From assembly GCA_036435485.1 (NCBI GenBank), contig CM071596.1:11126001-11190000 (forward strand): a DNA stretch of 64,000 bases, read 5' to 3'. Both the position numbers and the translations under genes were made by a program. This DNA is from Saposhnikovia divaricata. Lineage: Eukaryota; Streptophyta; Magnoliopsida; Apiales; Apiaceae. This document shows, piece after piece, positions 16,972 to 29,036 of the stretch. The first letter of the stretch is position 1, and the number at the start of each line of letters is the position of its first letter. A model generated the notes under the pieces. It saw only the letters and a list, made by a program, of their open reading frames with translations, was not told the origin of the DNA and did no database searches.

Positions 16972-19390
16972 TGTAACGCCCCGACTTCCCAATACTGAAA
17001 ATATACTTTTTATAATAAAATAGACTTTGATACAGGGGAATTTTAGAAAAATTCGGCATGAAGTATTCGTAAATCGGATTATCCACCTGTATTTCAACCA
17101 AACCAAATTCCAATTTAACAAATACAATTAAAACTTAATACACCAACGATTCCTCATCGAGGATCAATTCTAGGTTATGGTATGAAACAAGAATCTACAC
17201 TATACAAATTATTACAACTTCTATTTGTGCTCCGAATACAAAATTACTATACCATCTAATTCGTAACGCAATCCCAATCTGTGCTTACCCGCTCTAGCTC
17301 CGAAATCTATCCTGTATAAAATGCCTCATCGCTCTCATTCGCAGGGATAAATGTAGTAGATCATCCTTAATCCTAACTGCAAAGAGTTAGGTAAAACAAA
17401 GCAAGAGTGAGCCAAAGAACGCTCAACAAGTTAATAATATAGTGAAACAACGATATTACGATATTTCATTGTTGAACAATATCAATGAATACTTTATCTC
17501 AAGAGATCATTCAATTTAAATCATAAGGTAAAACTTTTCAATGTACTACAAACCATCCTTGTCTCAGATAAAACTTTGAGAAAAAGAATATCAAGAAATC
17601 CCCCAATTATTCTTACTCCACTTTCAACGTACAATGTTACTCGCGGAGGGAATAACTGGGAAACTTCTATCCATCCTTAATCTCATTGTTTTATTGAGTT
17701 TCCAAATTTTAATCAAGATAGGAAACGACTAACTCTGATATCCACAATTTCGAAACTAATGACCATTTACCTTGAAACATATATATCTTATTAAAACATT
17801 CTTTTCTTTAAAACCATTCCATTATTCAAACATACTTTTCATAAAACCTTTTTTTAACATCTAAGTTGTTTGTATTATTATCCTGATTACGGACAATACG
17901 GGTGATCAGCCACGTAAAGTTCCCCTTCCTTTGAAATTGGGTTCCCAATTAGGCAACACATTGGCCTTTAATGCTGGACTAGGACCACCCTAGCCTCTTA
18001 CGCTATATAAAAGTGCTGGACTAGGACCACCCTAGCCTCTTACGCTTTTCCAATTTATAAACAAATTTATTATTAATGATTTAAAACATTTCATTTTTAA
18101 GTCCTTTATGCTCACTGATAACAGATCAGCCCAGTATAAGGAATTTTTAAAAACATCTTTAATTAGTTAAGCCATTTTAATAAAACTCAGGGTAGCAATT
18201 GATATAAGGAATCATAGACAACAAAGCAATAAGATTTAACTAAGCATGACAAGGTTCAGCAAAATTGAATCATATATCAATTAACAAGGAACATTTATCA
18301 ATTAAGGAACAAAGCAATTTTTAAGATTCTAGGAATTTAACAGCAATTTATATAATAATTCTGGAATAAAGGAATCTGAAGTTCAATGGAAGATTTGAGC
18401 AATACATTGGTTATAAACAAATGAAAAGTCGTTAGTTAATAAAGAATAAAACAAGGGTTTAGGATTCTAGAATTTAATTCAAGGGTTATAAAGTGTGATT
18501 ATGCTGGTATAGCTTAAAGGAGTAAGCATAAGGAAAAGACCAAGTTAAAACAAGGCATAAATTATAAGTCAGGAATTATGGTTCAACAAGAAACATGGTA
18601 ATTAATAGGGTACACAAGTTAAATAATGATTCATAAGGATAAGTCAGGCACGGGTGTTTCAACAATAATTTATAAGGAATGATCAGTAAGGTATAAAGGG
18701 TTCAATAATAATTAAAAAGGAATGATAGTGAAGTATAAGAGTTTAAACAACAATTCTTAAGCAGTTCAAGAAATATGAATTTCAAAACAAGGTTCGAGTC
18801 CATATAAACAAATGAAAGAGGTGTAGACTAGCAACACGAATTGGAAGAAACCTTACAATAAATAAATACTGGCTCACACAAATCAAAATAAATATGAAGG
18901 AAAAAAAACGCTTGCAAGAAGGGATTCGAAGGAACATATATAAATAACACAAGATGATTCACATCACTTGAACAATAAGTGAGAGATAGTATACTTGTAA
19001 TAACCTTAACTTTAGTAATGCTACAGTGGTCACATGAATAGTAAATTTTGAGGATTTAGGAAATGGTATGTAAGTACTCTATACTTGAAATGGAAGACGA
19101 GTAAATAGAAACCATATTAGCATTGTACTAGGAAAATAAGTGACTCGAAATGACGATAGATTTCAGAAATTCCTGAATATGGATTTTTGAGGATTTTGAG
19201 TTCGAACGAGCTTCTATTTATTGGATATTAAGGAGCATAGAAATATTAAAGGAATTATATATTGAGGAATTAGTGAATTTAAGTTAAACCAGGGGATTTT
19301 TAAGTTAAGGAATTATCAAAGGAATTTGGATTGTTAAATGATTTCAGAACCACTGAGATAATGAGGTATATTCGAACCGAACCACAACTA

Positions 19391-20202
19391 GACGAGTATG
19401 GAAACCAAACAACCAAGATTATAACATAACAAGGATATGTACCACATTATTATTACCAAGAGTGCTAGCAAATTACTTAGGAAAATCAAGAAAAGAGAAT
19501 TATGACATCATCCAAATGACATCACCATCCACTAACACTTATTTAAGGGGTAGATTAGTCCTTTGACCTTGTAAATATCCACAAGCTTCCACAAGACACT
19601 AGATTAAACAAGATTAAGGTGAGATAAGATCAAAAAACAAGAAAAAAATCTCTCCTCATCCAAGAAAACTCCATTCGTCCAAGTAGAAAAAAAAGAGAAA
19701 AATGGAAACTTGAAACCCTAGCTCCAAGCCACTAAAACTCAAGGGAAAATTTATGAAGGTTGCTTACATATAGACTAAGGTATGCTATGAATCCTAGACG
19801 AGTATGGAAACCAAACAACCAAGATTATAACATAACAAGGATATGTACCACATTATTATTACCAAGAGTGCTAGCAAATTACTTAGGAAAATCAAGAAAA
19901 GAGAATTATGACATCATCCAAATGACATCACCATCCACTAACACTTATTTAAGGGGTAGATTAGTCCTTTGACCTTGTAAATATCCACAAGATTCCACAA
20001 GACACTAGATTAAACAAGATTAAGATGAGATAAGATCAAAAAACAAGAAAAAAATCTCTCCCCATCCAAGAAAACTCCATTCGGCCAAGTAGAAAAAAAA
20101 GAGAAAAATGGAAACTTGAAACCCTAGCTCCAAGCCACTAAAACTCAAGGGAAAATTTATGAAGGTTGCTTACATATAGACTAAGGTATGCTATGAATCC
20201 TA
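19391..20202. repeat. 406-bp tandem duplication within the solo LTR
   Basis: 19391-19796 and 19797-20202 are near-identical, both running from GACGAGTATGGAAACC to GCTATGAATCCTA. Only a few mismatches are visible. Confidence 0.9.
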
Positions 20203-21267
20203 GCTTCTAAATCCATTCCATCTTTGAGATATAAAATCATGAAGGTGATGATGAATAATGAATGAATAGTAACTTATATGGATTTTATGTTTTGTTTTGA
20301 AAGATTAAGGTGTGTTAAGGTTGTTTAAAGGTGTACCAAGGACTAAAAGCATATATTAATAATATTAAAGCTTCAAAGAAGGTATAATCTCTTCACCCCT
20401 CTTGAGTTTTATGATGGATATTAATGGTATTAGTGGTTAAGTGGTTGTAAGTGATGAAATCATGATTATATATGTTTTTAAAAGTGTTTTTATGGTATAT
20501 GAAAGGAGTATGTGCTTGTAACCATGGTTGGTGAGATGACCACAAGGTGTAGGTGATGGTGTATAAGGTGGATGATGGATTTGGAGGAGTTGAATTTTGG
20601 AAAGTATGAAAATATAGCCGTTATAATGCCCGATTTTCGGTAAACCAAATAGATACCCTGTTTTTGGTCCCCATATTCGTACGGTAGGTTTCTGTCCAGA
20701 ACAACCACTGATCATGAGAGGGTAGAGCTTGGTTCATAGATCGTTTTGATATAAAGTACGTTAAAATCTGATGAACGGTTTAGGAGAAAAGTCAGTTTTA
20801 GTGAAAGACGTTCGGAAACCGAGAAAACGTAATTGTATCAAATTTGAGGCTATAATTACCATACTTAAACATTTTTAAAAGTTATAAAATTTTGGGATAG
20901 TGTAGTAGGGTGGTCAGAGGACCCTTGACAGTTAGCCTTGCATTAAAATTCCGAATCTATATTTTCTGAGAATTTTTACAGTCGAGAGTGGTTGTTAAGG
21001 AAAGAATGTAAATCGTTAAGAACTTTAATCGGGAATAAGAATGGTTAAGTCCTCAAGACCTTTTGAGATAGTAAAGGGGATATTGTAAGAGTGTTATTAT
21101 ATGTGTGTAGGTGGTTAAGTGGAATATATTTTGATAATGATCCTTTTCGTGTTTATAGAGACTCCGGGAGAGCCACGAGCTATACTTCCGACTTACAGAG
21201 ATCGAGGCAAGATCTTTCTATCCCTACTTTGAAAATTATTTATCTTTGGAATAAAACTGATATCATG

Positions 21268-21270
<3 letters not shown>

Positions 21271-21302
<32 letters not shown>
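21271..21302. repeat. (TA)n microsatellite
   Basis: A simple TA run within the solo LTR. Confidence 0.9.
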
Positions 21303-21307
<5 letters not shown>

Positions 21308-22742
21308 CTATTGTTGCTATGTTGCAAAGAATATATTTCCTTGATTTTGGGAAATTAAAGAGAGATGGATATGATTTATGAAATATGGATATAAAGATGA
21401 TTACGAATGGAGCGAGTATGCTCTATGGTAAAAGAGATATGAAAGGGAATGGTATCAGTTGTTATCTAGGGTTATATGGTTTATAATACTATATTAAAAA
21501 TATTCTTTTTGAGTATTAGTGGTTTAATAAATATTATTTGATTATTATTTACTACTCTTAAAATAGACGGAATATTTTATGAATATAAAAATATGTTTGA
21601 TTTCTTGAATATGAAAGAGATGTCTGGATCATAATCAAAGCATTATGTTATATATATATAATAGAAATAATGTGCGAGAATGGAAATGATATGAGTAACT
21701 GATATGTGGAAATGAAAGCGAGAAAATGGAAATGTGGAATGATATTTTATAAATGGAATAATGATTTGACAAAAAGGGGGATAGCAACAAAAAGCGTAGG
21801 AGGCTGTGTGCGGCACAGTCCAGCAATCAATATTTTATTTCGGCCCAAGAGTTGCCGAAGGAGGATGTAGTGGTATACCTTCCTCCAGGGGATGTAGTGG
21901 TGTACCTTCCTCCTTCTACCGGTAGTAAAAAGGACGGGTACGGAGGGCGACTGATCATCGTCCTTACGTATTCGGCAACAGTGAAAATCCCCAAAACTTG
22001 ACAGAGAGAGTTGAAAATGATTTTCAGATCTCTATACTGAAAACAGAATAATAATATAAGATGATGGAATTATGGTTACAGATGAAGAAAAACTGATATT
22101 ATGTTATTTTAGATTTCTTTCTTATAATATTAAGTGGATGATGTATTATTAAATAAGAGCTTTATTCTTCCTTAAGGATTATAAATGGTTTCTGCTTATA
22201 TATGCATATATATGTATACCTGTTCACATTCTAAATTCTAGTTACAATATTATCTTGCTGAGCTATTATAGCTCACTCTTGCTACTTATGTATATAGCAG
22301 CTAGGTCCCATGCCGATACTACGCACTACACCCCGCAAGAGGGTAAGGGAAAGGCGACCTTTTAAGCGAGTGCTGGCGACCATCCCCGAGGTAGTGAAAA
22401 GCGAAAGGGGCTTAGTAGACTTATGTAAAATAAGTGTGTAAGTTTGTAATAAACTTTTGGTTGTTGAAATGCTTCCTGTAGAAGTATTATTCAACAATGT
22501 ACTTAGTAGAATTCTGGGTTTGTAATAACTATTAACTTTAAACTTTTAATATTGTGGAAGTTGTTTTATGAGCATATGACTGGTGTGTGTGTGTATTAGT
22601 GTGGGGTCAATTGCATAAGTATTAAATTGTATATAAAAAAAGACTCAAGAGATATGAATATTGATCGGAAATTGGACCGTGATGACCTGGATCCTTGACC
22701 CCGGATCTAGGGGTGTCACAATACTTGCCTTATTATATGAAA

Positions 22743-24620
22743 CTAGCATGAAAGCCCGTGCAAAGCACGGGCATCATTTGAATTCATAAAATGTTGTTTT
22801 AATTTTTCTAAATAGACGATTTCTAATTTTTGAAACACTATACATCATGGTATTTTTTATGGATACTTGTAATAACTCAAATTTCTTACCTAAAATTCAT
22901 ATATGATTATAACAATACAATCACATCTAACAATTTAAAAAACATAACTTGGAATGATTAAACACTACGTAATTTAGAAATCTAATCACGAGTCAGTAGA
23001 CTCACGTGTTTATATATAGATAAGTGCTAAATAAGATTTTTATAGATATGAGAATCAAAAACTAATCTTATTCAAATCTAATTTACATCTTAACCTTCAC
23101 CAACATCCACTCCTATGCCCCTTCCATTTTCGGCGACCTTAGACACCATCACTTGCTTTACACCGCCGTTATCATGACCACCTCATTCCATTTGTCATCA
23201 TCGTTCATGATATACATACACATATGTATAATGTGTGTGAATGGGTGAGAGAGAGGGAATGTGTGTATATACCATCATCACTTTGCGATCTTTTGTGGTC
23301 ACCAAGTTGACCACCACTCCGAAAGTAACTGAAGAACACGAATTCCAATCACATTCCTGACCACACCTCCACTAATCATTCATCCCTCTCTCAATAGATC
23401 TAAGTTTGTAACGTCGATCGATGACATTTTTACTCAATTTACTACCGTCAACACCATTATCAACAGCTTCGAATACTTAGACAATTCTAAATATGGAATA
23501 TTCTTGTAATTTGCGTTTAAATTTTTTAGTGATTTACGTTTAGGTTTTGGTAACTTTAGTTGAATTCCTAGTGTTTTTGCTTTGATATTGGTGATTTTGG
23601 TGGTGTAAGTGGTGGTGTTCATGTTGTTACAGATAAAATTCTGGTAATTTTGGTAGTGGTGCATGTCGTGGTCGTGGTAGTGGTGGCGTGGAAGTGGTCA
23701 TGTGATAGTGATTTACATATTCTTGTAATTTATATTAAAATTAGATAAAATTGTGGTTTGTATTCATGTACATTGTGATATATTATCTACTAAGTATCAT
23801 ATTTCAGTAATACTGTTAGACATTTTAAATCTATTATTTTTAAAAGAGTATCTATAATCTATTTTTTAATAAATATTTTTGACCCAACTATTTGTTTTAT
23901 CTAAATGTTTATCTAATATATAATATAAAGTACAAATCTCATCTGCAATAATTTTTGTTTTGTTTTCCTTAAATTTTTTTTTCTAGTTTATCAAAATATT
24001 TTGCCCAATAGCAATGATAGTGGGGTGTAATCGAGTCGAGTCGAACATTGCCACACTCGAGCTCAAACTCGGCTAAAAAGTTTCGTCGAGCTTGAACTCG
24101 AGCTCAATTTCAATTGGTCCTTTAATTTTAATCTCGAAACTTGACTCATAAAGCTTGAAATCTCGAATCGATTTAACCTATTGTGAAAAAAGTTTGAATA
24201 TAAACGGTTCGACTTATGTTCGACACGGGTTTAACTTGATAAAATACATGAATTTTATAAAATATTGAATATTTACATTGAAAGATATTTATAATATTTA
24301 AAAATTTTAAATATTAAAAATCCGATTTCGATGAACAATTCGGCTTAGGTTTGACTATAAAATATATGAATGAATAGAAATATTGAACATTATAACAAAT
24401 GAGTTCTTAGAGTATGTATTTAATGAGTTATAAAAAGTTTCAAAAAACTTCTTTGGTGTAGTGGTTGGAGATGTTAAAATAATAATACTTTCCTTACATA
24501 AGTTCATGGGTTCAATTCTCATGACAAACATTTTTTTAATATTAATATGATAAAAGGGCAAATTAGTAAATTATTAAATAGGCTTGAAAGGCCTTGTTGG
24601 CATATAATATATATAAAGGA
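22743..24620 (-). mobile_element. Non-autonomous Helitron, precise borders
   Basis: On the minus strand the 1878-bp element starts TCCTTTATATATATTAT (24620) and ends with the hairpin GCCCGTGC-TTT-GCACGGGC, seven bases, then CTAG (22743). It lies between host A and T. The partner LTR has the uninterrupted site TATGAAATTTCC (31619-31630), so the insertion is exact and without target duplication, as expected for Helitrons. No Rep/helicase is encoded. The interior carries a tRNA-like SINE fragment (about 24450-24530) and hAT-like GAGTCGAGTCG words (about 24030-24110). Confidence 0.9.
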
Positions 24621-26810
24621 TTTCCATTTCCATCACATTGATTTGTCATTCACTTTACATCACTCTCGACTTCTTTATACATTGTCCTCTACTCGCTCTC
24701 ACGTCCGTATTTCCTTTATCAGTTGTCAGCTTCTACACGAACACACTCTTCTGCTCCTTTTATCGTTCCATTCCTCAAGATTCCATCTACACTGGTACTG
24801 GCTCTTAGCTGGCCTCCTATTCGTACCAATACACATGTAAAGTACTATTTTAGTACGCTCATAACCTTAACCGTCTAACTCTATTCTACCCAATCGTGTC
24901 CTATATGCTTTACAATTTAACACATATAGCACATACTGACCAGACTCACAGAATAGCGTAGTACAATCATATAAACCACATAAGCACATATAACACACTA
25001 GTAGATTACATATAGAGATTATTCTTATTAAAACAGGTTATAAACTATATCCTGATTTACCGAAATTTCGGCAGCACCTCCTCTAAAATATGACCTAACC
25101 TGTCGGAATACAACCGACCCAAAACAATCAAACAATCTTTTGCTTCTTCACAACTCACAGGTATAACAATTCATACTAATATACACTCTTTACAAACTTC
25201 TGACAATCCGTGTAATTAACATTTAACAAGTATATATACTAATCACAATCAAATCAGAATACACTTAGGACTTCCTTTATCCTCAAAATCAAACCAACAA
25301 TCTATAATCATGCTAATGTCTTGTTAACTATCAACTAACAATCATCAAATTCAATTAATTAACATCTAGTAATTCATAACATCCGAAATTATACTCTTTT
25401 ACTAATTAATAAGAAAAAATTGAATTATAAATCCATACAAACACATATACTCAAGTTTATATATAATTAATATTTCAAATCAGTCCCATACTCCTTTACC
25501 AACTGCTAATCTCTCGTAAATAAGCTAATTACCACTTACACTCCATAATTAACATCTGAAAATACATCTACAATTCTAAGTACAACATTCAAATCATCTC
25601 TTTATTATTTAAAATTCTATAATCATTTAACCATACTAATTTAAAATCAACCATTTATATAACACTAATTCTAACCAAATGATTACTATATAAATCTGAA
25701 AATAAATTAAAAATTCATATAAACTCTCATGAAAATCAGCACCTTAATGATTACTAACCAACAATCATCAACACACCTTAATTAACAACTAACAATTCAT
25801 ACATCTCAATATTAAATACATAAAACTCAAAATCAAGCATAAGATTCGAAAATGTACACATATAATCAAATTAACAAGCAACTATCACATAAATTCAAGC
25901 ACATAAATACCACAAGCTACAGTTCAACTCCAACCCAGTCCTCCTGGTTCTTGCAGGTGACCTCCGCGCCAATACACGCATATATATACATATAAAACTT
26001 CATAACCATGCTTCAAAATTATAGAATAACAAAAATACAAGTTATGGGTAGCAATAGGGAGGAATTTTATGTGTTTAGAATGTGTTGGAGGTGAAAAACG
26101 AGAGGAGGGAGAGAGAACTAAGGAAGCAGGAGGAAAAAGATGGTGGCCAGGGAGGGAGACAAAACAACCGAGACTGAAATGGGGGTAGGGGGTGTCTCGG
26201 GTTTTCTAGAACAGGGGAGTGGTTTCTTTTTTTTTTTTTTTAAAACAAAAATTTTGGTTTTGTTTTGTTTTTAAAGCTAAATCTTGGATAAATAATATTA
26301 AAAACCTGGAAAAAGTTTAAAATAATGATTTTGATATTTTTAAAATAAAGATCATGAAATTACCTTCTCCCCTATATTTTTAAATTAATTTTATAATCAA
26401 AAATGAATTTTATATGAATTTTACAAGATTTAAATCTTTAAAGCACAAAACAATTCATAAAAATCATTCTTTTAAAATCTTTAAAGACTGAGAATAATTC
26501 TCTCAAAAATCTTAAAAACTAGATAAATGTGCAAATGTAATATTACAAATGATCTCGTGATTTTTAACGACTCCAATGATTTTATACAATTCATAGAGGA
26601 TGAATAAAACATGTTTATCCACAGAAAATGCAAAATAATTCATAATATCATTTTAAAATCTCTAGAGGCTAAAAATAATTCCTCTACTATTTTTAAAAAT
26701 CATTTAAATATGCAAAGATAATAGTATAAAAGATTTCACAATTTTTACTAACTCCATCGATTTTGTAAAATTCCCAGAAGGTAAATAATGCATATTTTAA
26801 ATAGATTTAA

Positions 26811-27111
26811 TCACCAAAAATGCAAATAAAAAATAATAATAAATACACGAACACACACTGGCACACATAAATCATAATATAAACATGTAAACACGATATC
26901 ATCAATAATTAACCTTCTCAACAATATCCACATAATAGAATTCATAATTAATATTATATAAACATTTATAAATACGTGATTTTCTAGGGCGTTATATCCT
27001 TCCCCCCTTAATAGGATTCTGTCCTCAGAATCAATCTCAAGAAACACGTGACAGTACCACTCACCCATTTCACTTCCAATTTCCCAAGTTGTTTCTTCAA
27101 CTCTAGGATTT
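26811..27111 (-). pseudogene. Pol C-terminal fragment of the chromovirus-like element
   Basis: The minus-strand reading gives PRVEETTWEIGSEMGEW, then RILLRGEGYN. It resembles the post-integrase tail of plant chromovirus polyproteins, where a VEEATWE-type motif is characteristic. The frame runs across the purine tract into the LTR before stopping at 26811. Everything upstream of it is missing. Confidence 0.55.
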
Positions 27112-29036
27112 CCTTTATATCAATTAATTTTTATATAACCATATCATGTCAATCATCATACTCCAATACAACTTAGACCTTTTGGTTACGAGTCTCGTTA
27201 ATTCTATACGCTTACCACTCGTAGGTGAATGTCTGTTATACCGAAAATCGGGCATGACCTATTCGCATAATGGACTATGTCCTCTATAAAAGTACCTCCA
27301 TTACTAACCCAATCATCCATAAACAATTCATTCGTATTCAATACTAAATCAAATCCTGCCTTGACTTGCAGCAAACCTATAAACGAAGAAATCTGCCTTT
27401 ACTTGAAGTAAACAGGTAAGTAATTAAATCTTTAAAACGAAATCCACGCGATTAAAACGATTTATACCACTTCTACGCTCCTACTCATAATATTCATGAT
27501 CCTCTAAACTATATTCGCATAGTCATAATCTCCCACACAATCACTTTACTTCCCCTCTAGCTTTACTCAGCTTCGCTCAAGTTATCCCATCCAGTTCTAA
27601 AATTTCATACCCGACAATTGGTCTCAATTCATTTTAAATCTCATAATATTCCTGTTTCCATATCCAAAGCAAAATATGCAATAAACAAGTATTCCTCAAC
27701 AATCTTTCCTCAACATAACTCTCACATACCAATTAAATCCATCATCACTCTACTTCCAATTTAAACAGAATTAATAATCTCGTGTCCTTGTTAACTACTC
27801 CTTATCCATATTCAGTCCTCCATTTTATCGAATCTTGTTTGTATTTTGTCTATTCACTGCGTAATTTAACTTGATATTCAATCTCTGCTTTAACCTCAAT
27901 TCTTAAATCTGCTCATCAAATTTTCATTCGATGTAAATGTAACTTACACCACTCCAAATTTCATCGTCCCATCTTTACTACTCTCAATCATTGATAACTT
28001 TTAGAAATCTCAAGGGTTTATAACAAAAAGATCAATAGAATAAACAGGTATTAACATATGAATATAAGATGAGTTTTGTTGAAAAAGGATTTAAGCGAGA
28101 GATTAATATGATCATTGAACTAATTTTAGGTTGCATTTGTCACTTAGGTCAACCGCCATAGCACAAGAAGGGGGCCAGTCTTCTGTACTTTCATGACAAA
28201 CACAATAAGTGGCATCCCACCAGACTTCTATCACATAGATAAGATGTCCCTGCATCCCCTATATACATAGGGTTGTTCATCCCAGTCAGAATAAATATGG
28301 TCAAGTATTCAGAGAGAAATAAAAAGAGTTCAAAGGTCTCAAAAGTTTATATATATACAATGTTGAATAAGGAATAGAAAATATTCGGGGAAATTAGAAA
28401 GAATTCAAGGATCTCAATAATTTATATGCATCATGTTGAATAAAGTGATCCCCTAGAAAATAGAGGTATCTCCGAAAAATAGGAATGTGTTTAAATGAAT
28501 CTGAAAAATTCGTCATCAATTGAAATATAGTTGATTATCAAAGGTGATGGGGTATTATCAAGATAAGAAGAAACAGAAAGAAAAGTTAAATCTCCTTAAT
28601 CAATAAATTAAATGAAATCAACTGCTAGTAATGAATAACAATGTCCTTACTCTATCACATGCCAGAATCACATTTCGCATCTTGTTTATCATCCTTTCGC
28701 ACTTTCTATATCGTTCACGGGGTAACTAAAGTCGTAAAAGAAATTCTAGAACACACACGAAGGTCTACACGTAGCATCCTCCAAGCTGGAAACTCCGATC
28801 GTCTATTTAACGTAGGCGGCACCGAATCAACTGCCTCGTCAAAAGTCGTACCTTTGAATGAATCAAATTCTGGCTCGCGTGATATGTCGAAATACTAACT
28901 AACGTCGCAACCATTGTCCGAATAACCTAAGTCGAATCTTATCCTAAATCATCCTTTCTAACGTCCCACTTAAATACATATACCTAATCATCCTGACTTG
29001 TTTCAATGACCATAACCTGTCGCTCTGATACCAACC
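26997..29036 (-). mobile_element. Internal region of the nested chromovirus-like element
   Basis: Only about 2 kb separates the LTRs, far too short for gag-pol. It begins (minus strand) with the tRNA-Met primer site and ends with the last part of pol and a purine tract. The middle has no recognisable gag, protease, RT or integrase, and the plus-strand ORF at 28641-28898 resembles nothing I know. The element was therefore non-autonomous, or lost its interior after insertion. Confidence 0.6.
29022..29033 (-). other. tRNA-iMet primer binding site
   Basis: TGGTATCAGAGC on the minus strand lies a few bases inside the 5' LTR end and matches the 3' end of plant initiator tRNA-Met. It fixes the minus orientation of the nested element. 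Confidence 0.85.

Larger units (their letters stand above)
18996..22720 (+). mobile_element. Solo LTR of a second Tekay-like gypsy element
   Basis: It starts TGTAATAACC, ends GGGTGTCACA and is flanked by the 5-bp duplication ATACT (18991-18995 and 22721-22725). The intact site GTATACTTGCCTTATT is seen in the partner LTR near 31605. The 3.7-kb length and words such as GCTCACTCTTGCT and CGACTGATCATCG resemble, in opposite orientation, parts of the surrounding LTR, so the two are related families. A 406-bp tandem duplication lies inside. No internal region or second LTR is present. Confidence 0.8.
16972..26996 (-). repeat. 3' LTR of the nested chromovirus-like element (interrupted)
   Basis: On the minus strand it starts TATAACGCCCTAG and ends GGGGCGTTACA. 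It is split by a solo LTR (18996-22720) and a Helitron (22743-24620). A 42-bp tandem pair (TGCTGGACTAGGACCACC, at 17972 and 18014) is shared with the other LTR. Confidence 0.85.

Noticed and set aside
28641..28898. 85-codon plus-strand ORF in the nested element
   Set aside because: No recognisable domain, and on the strand opposite to the element; probably chance.
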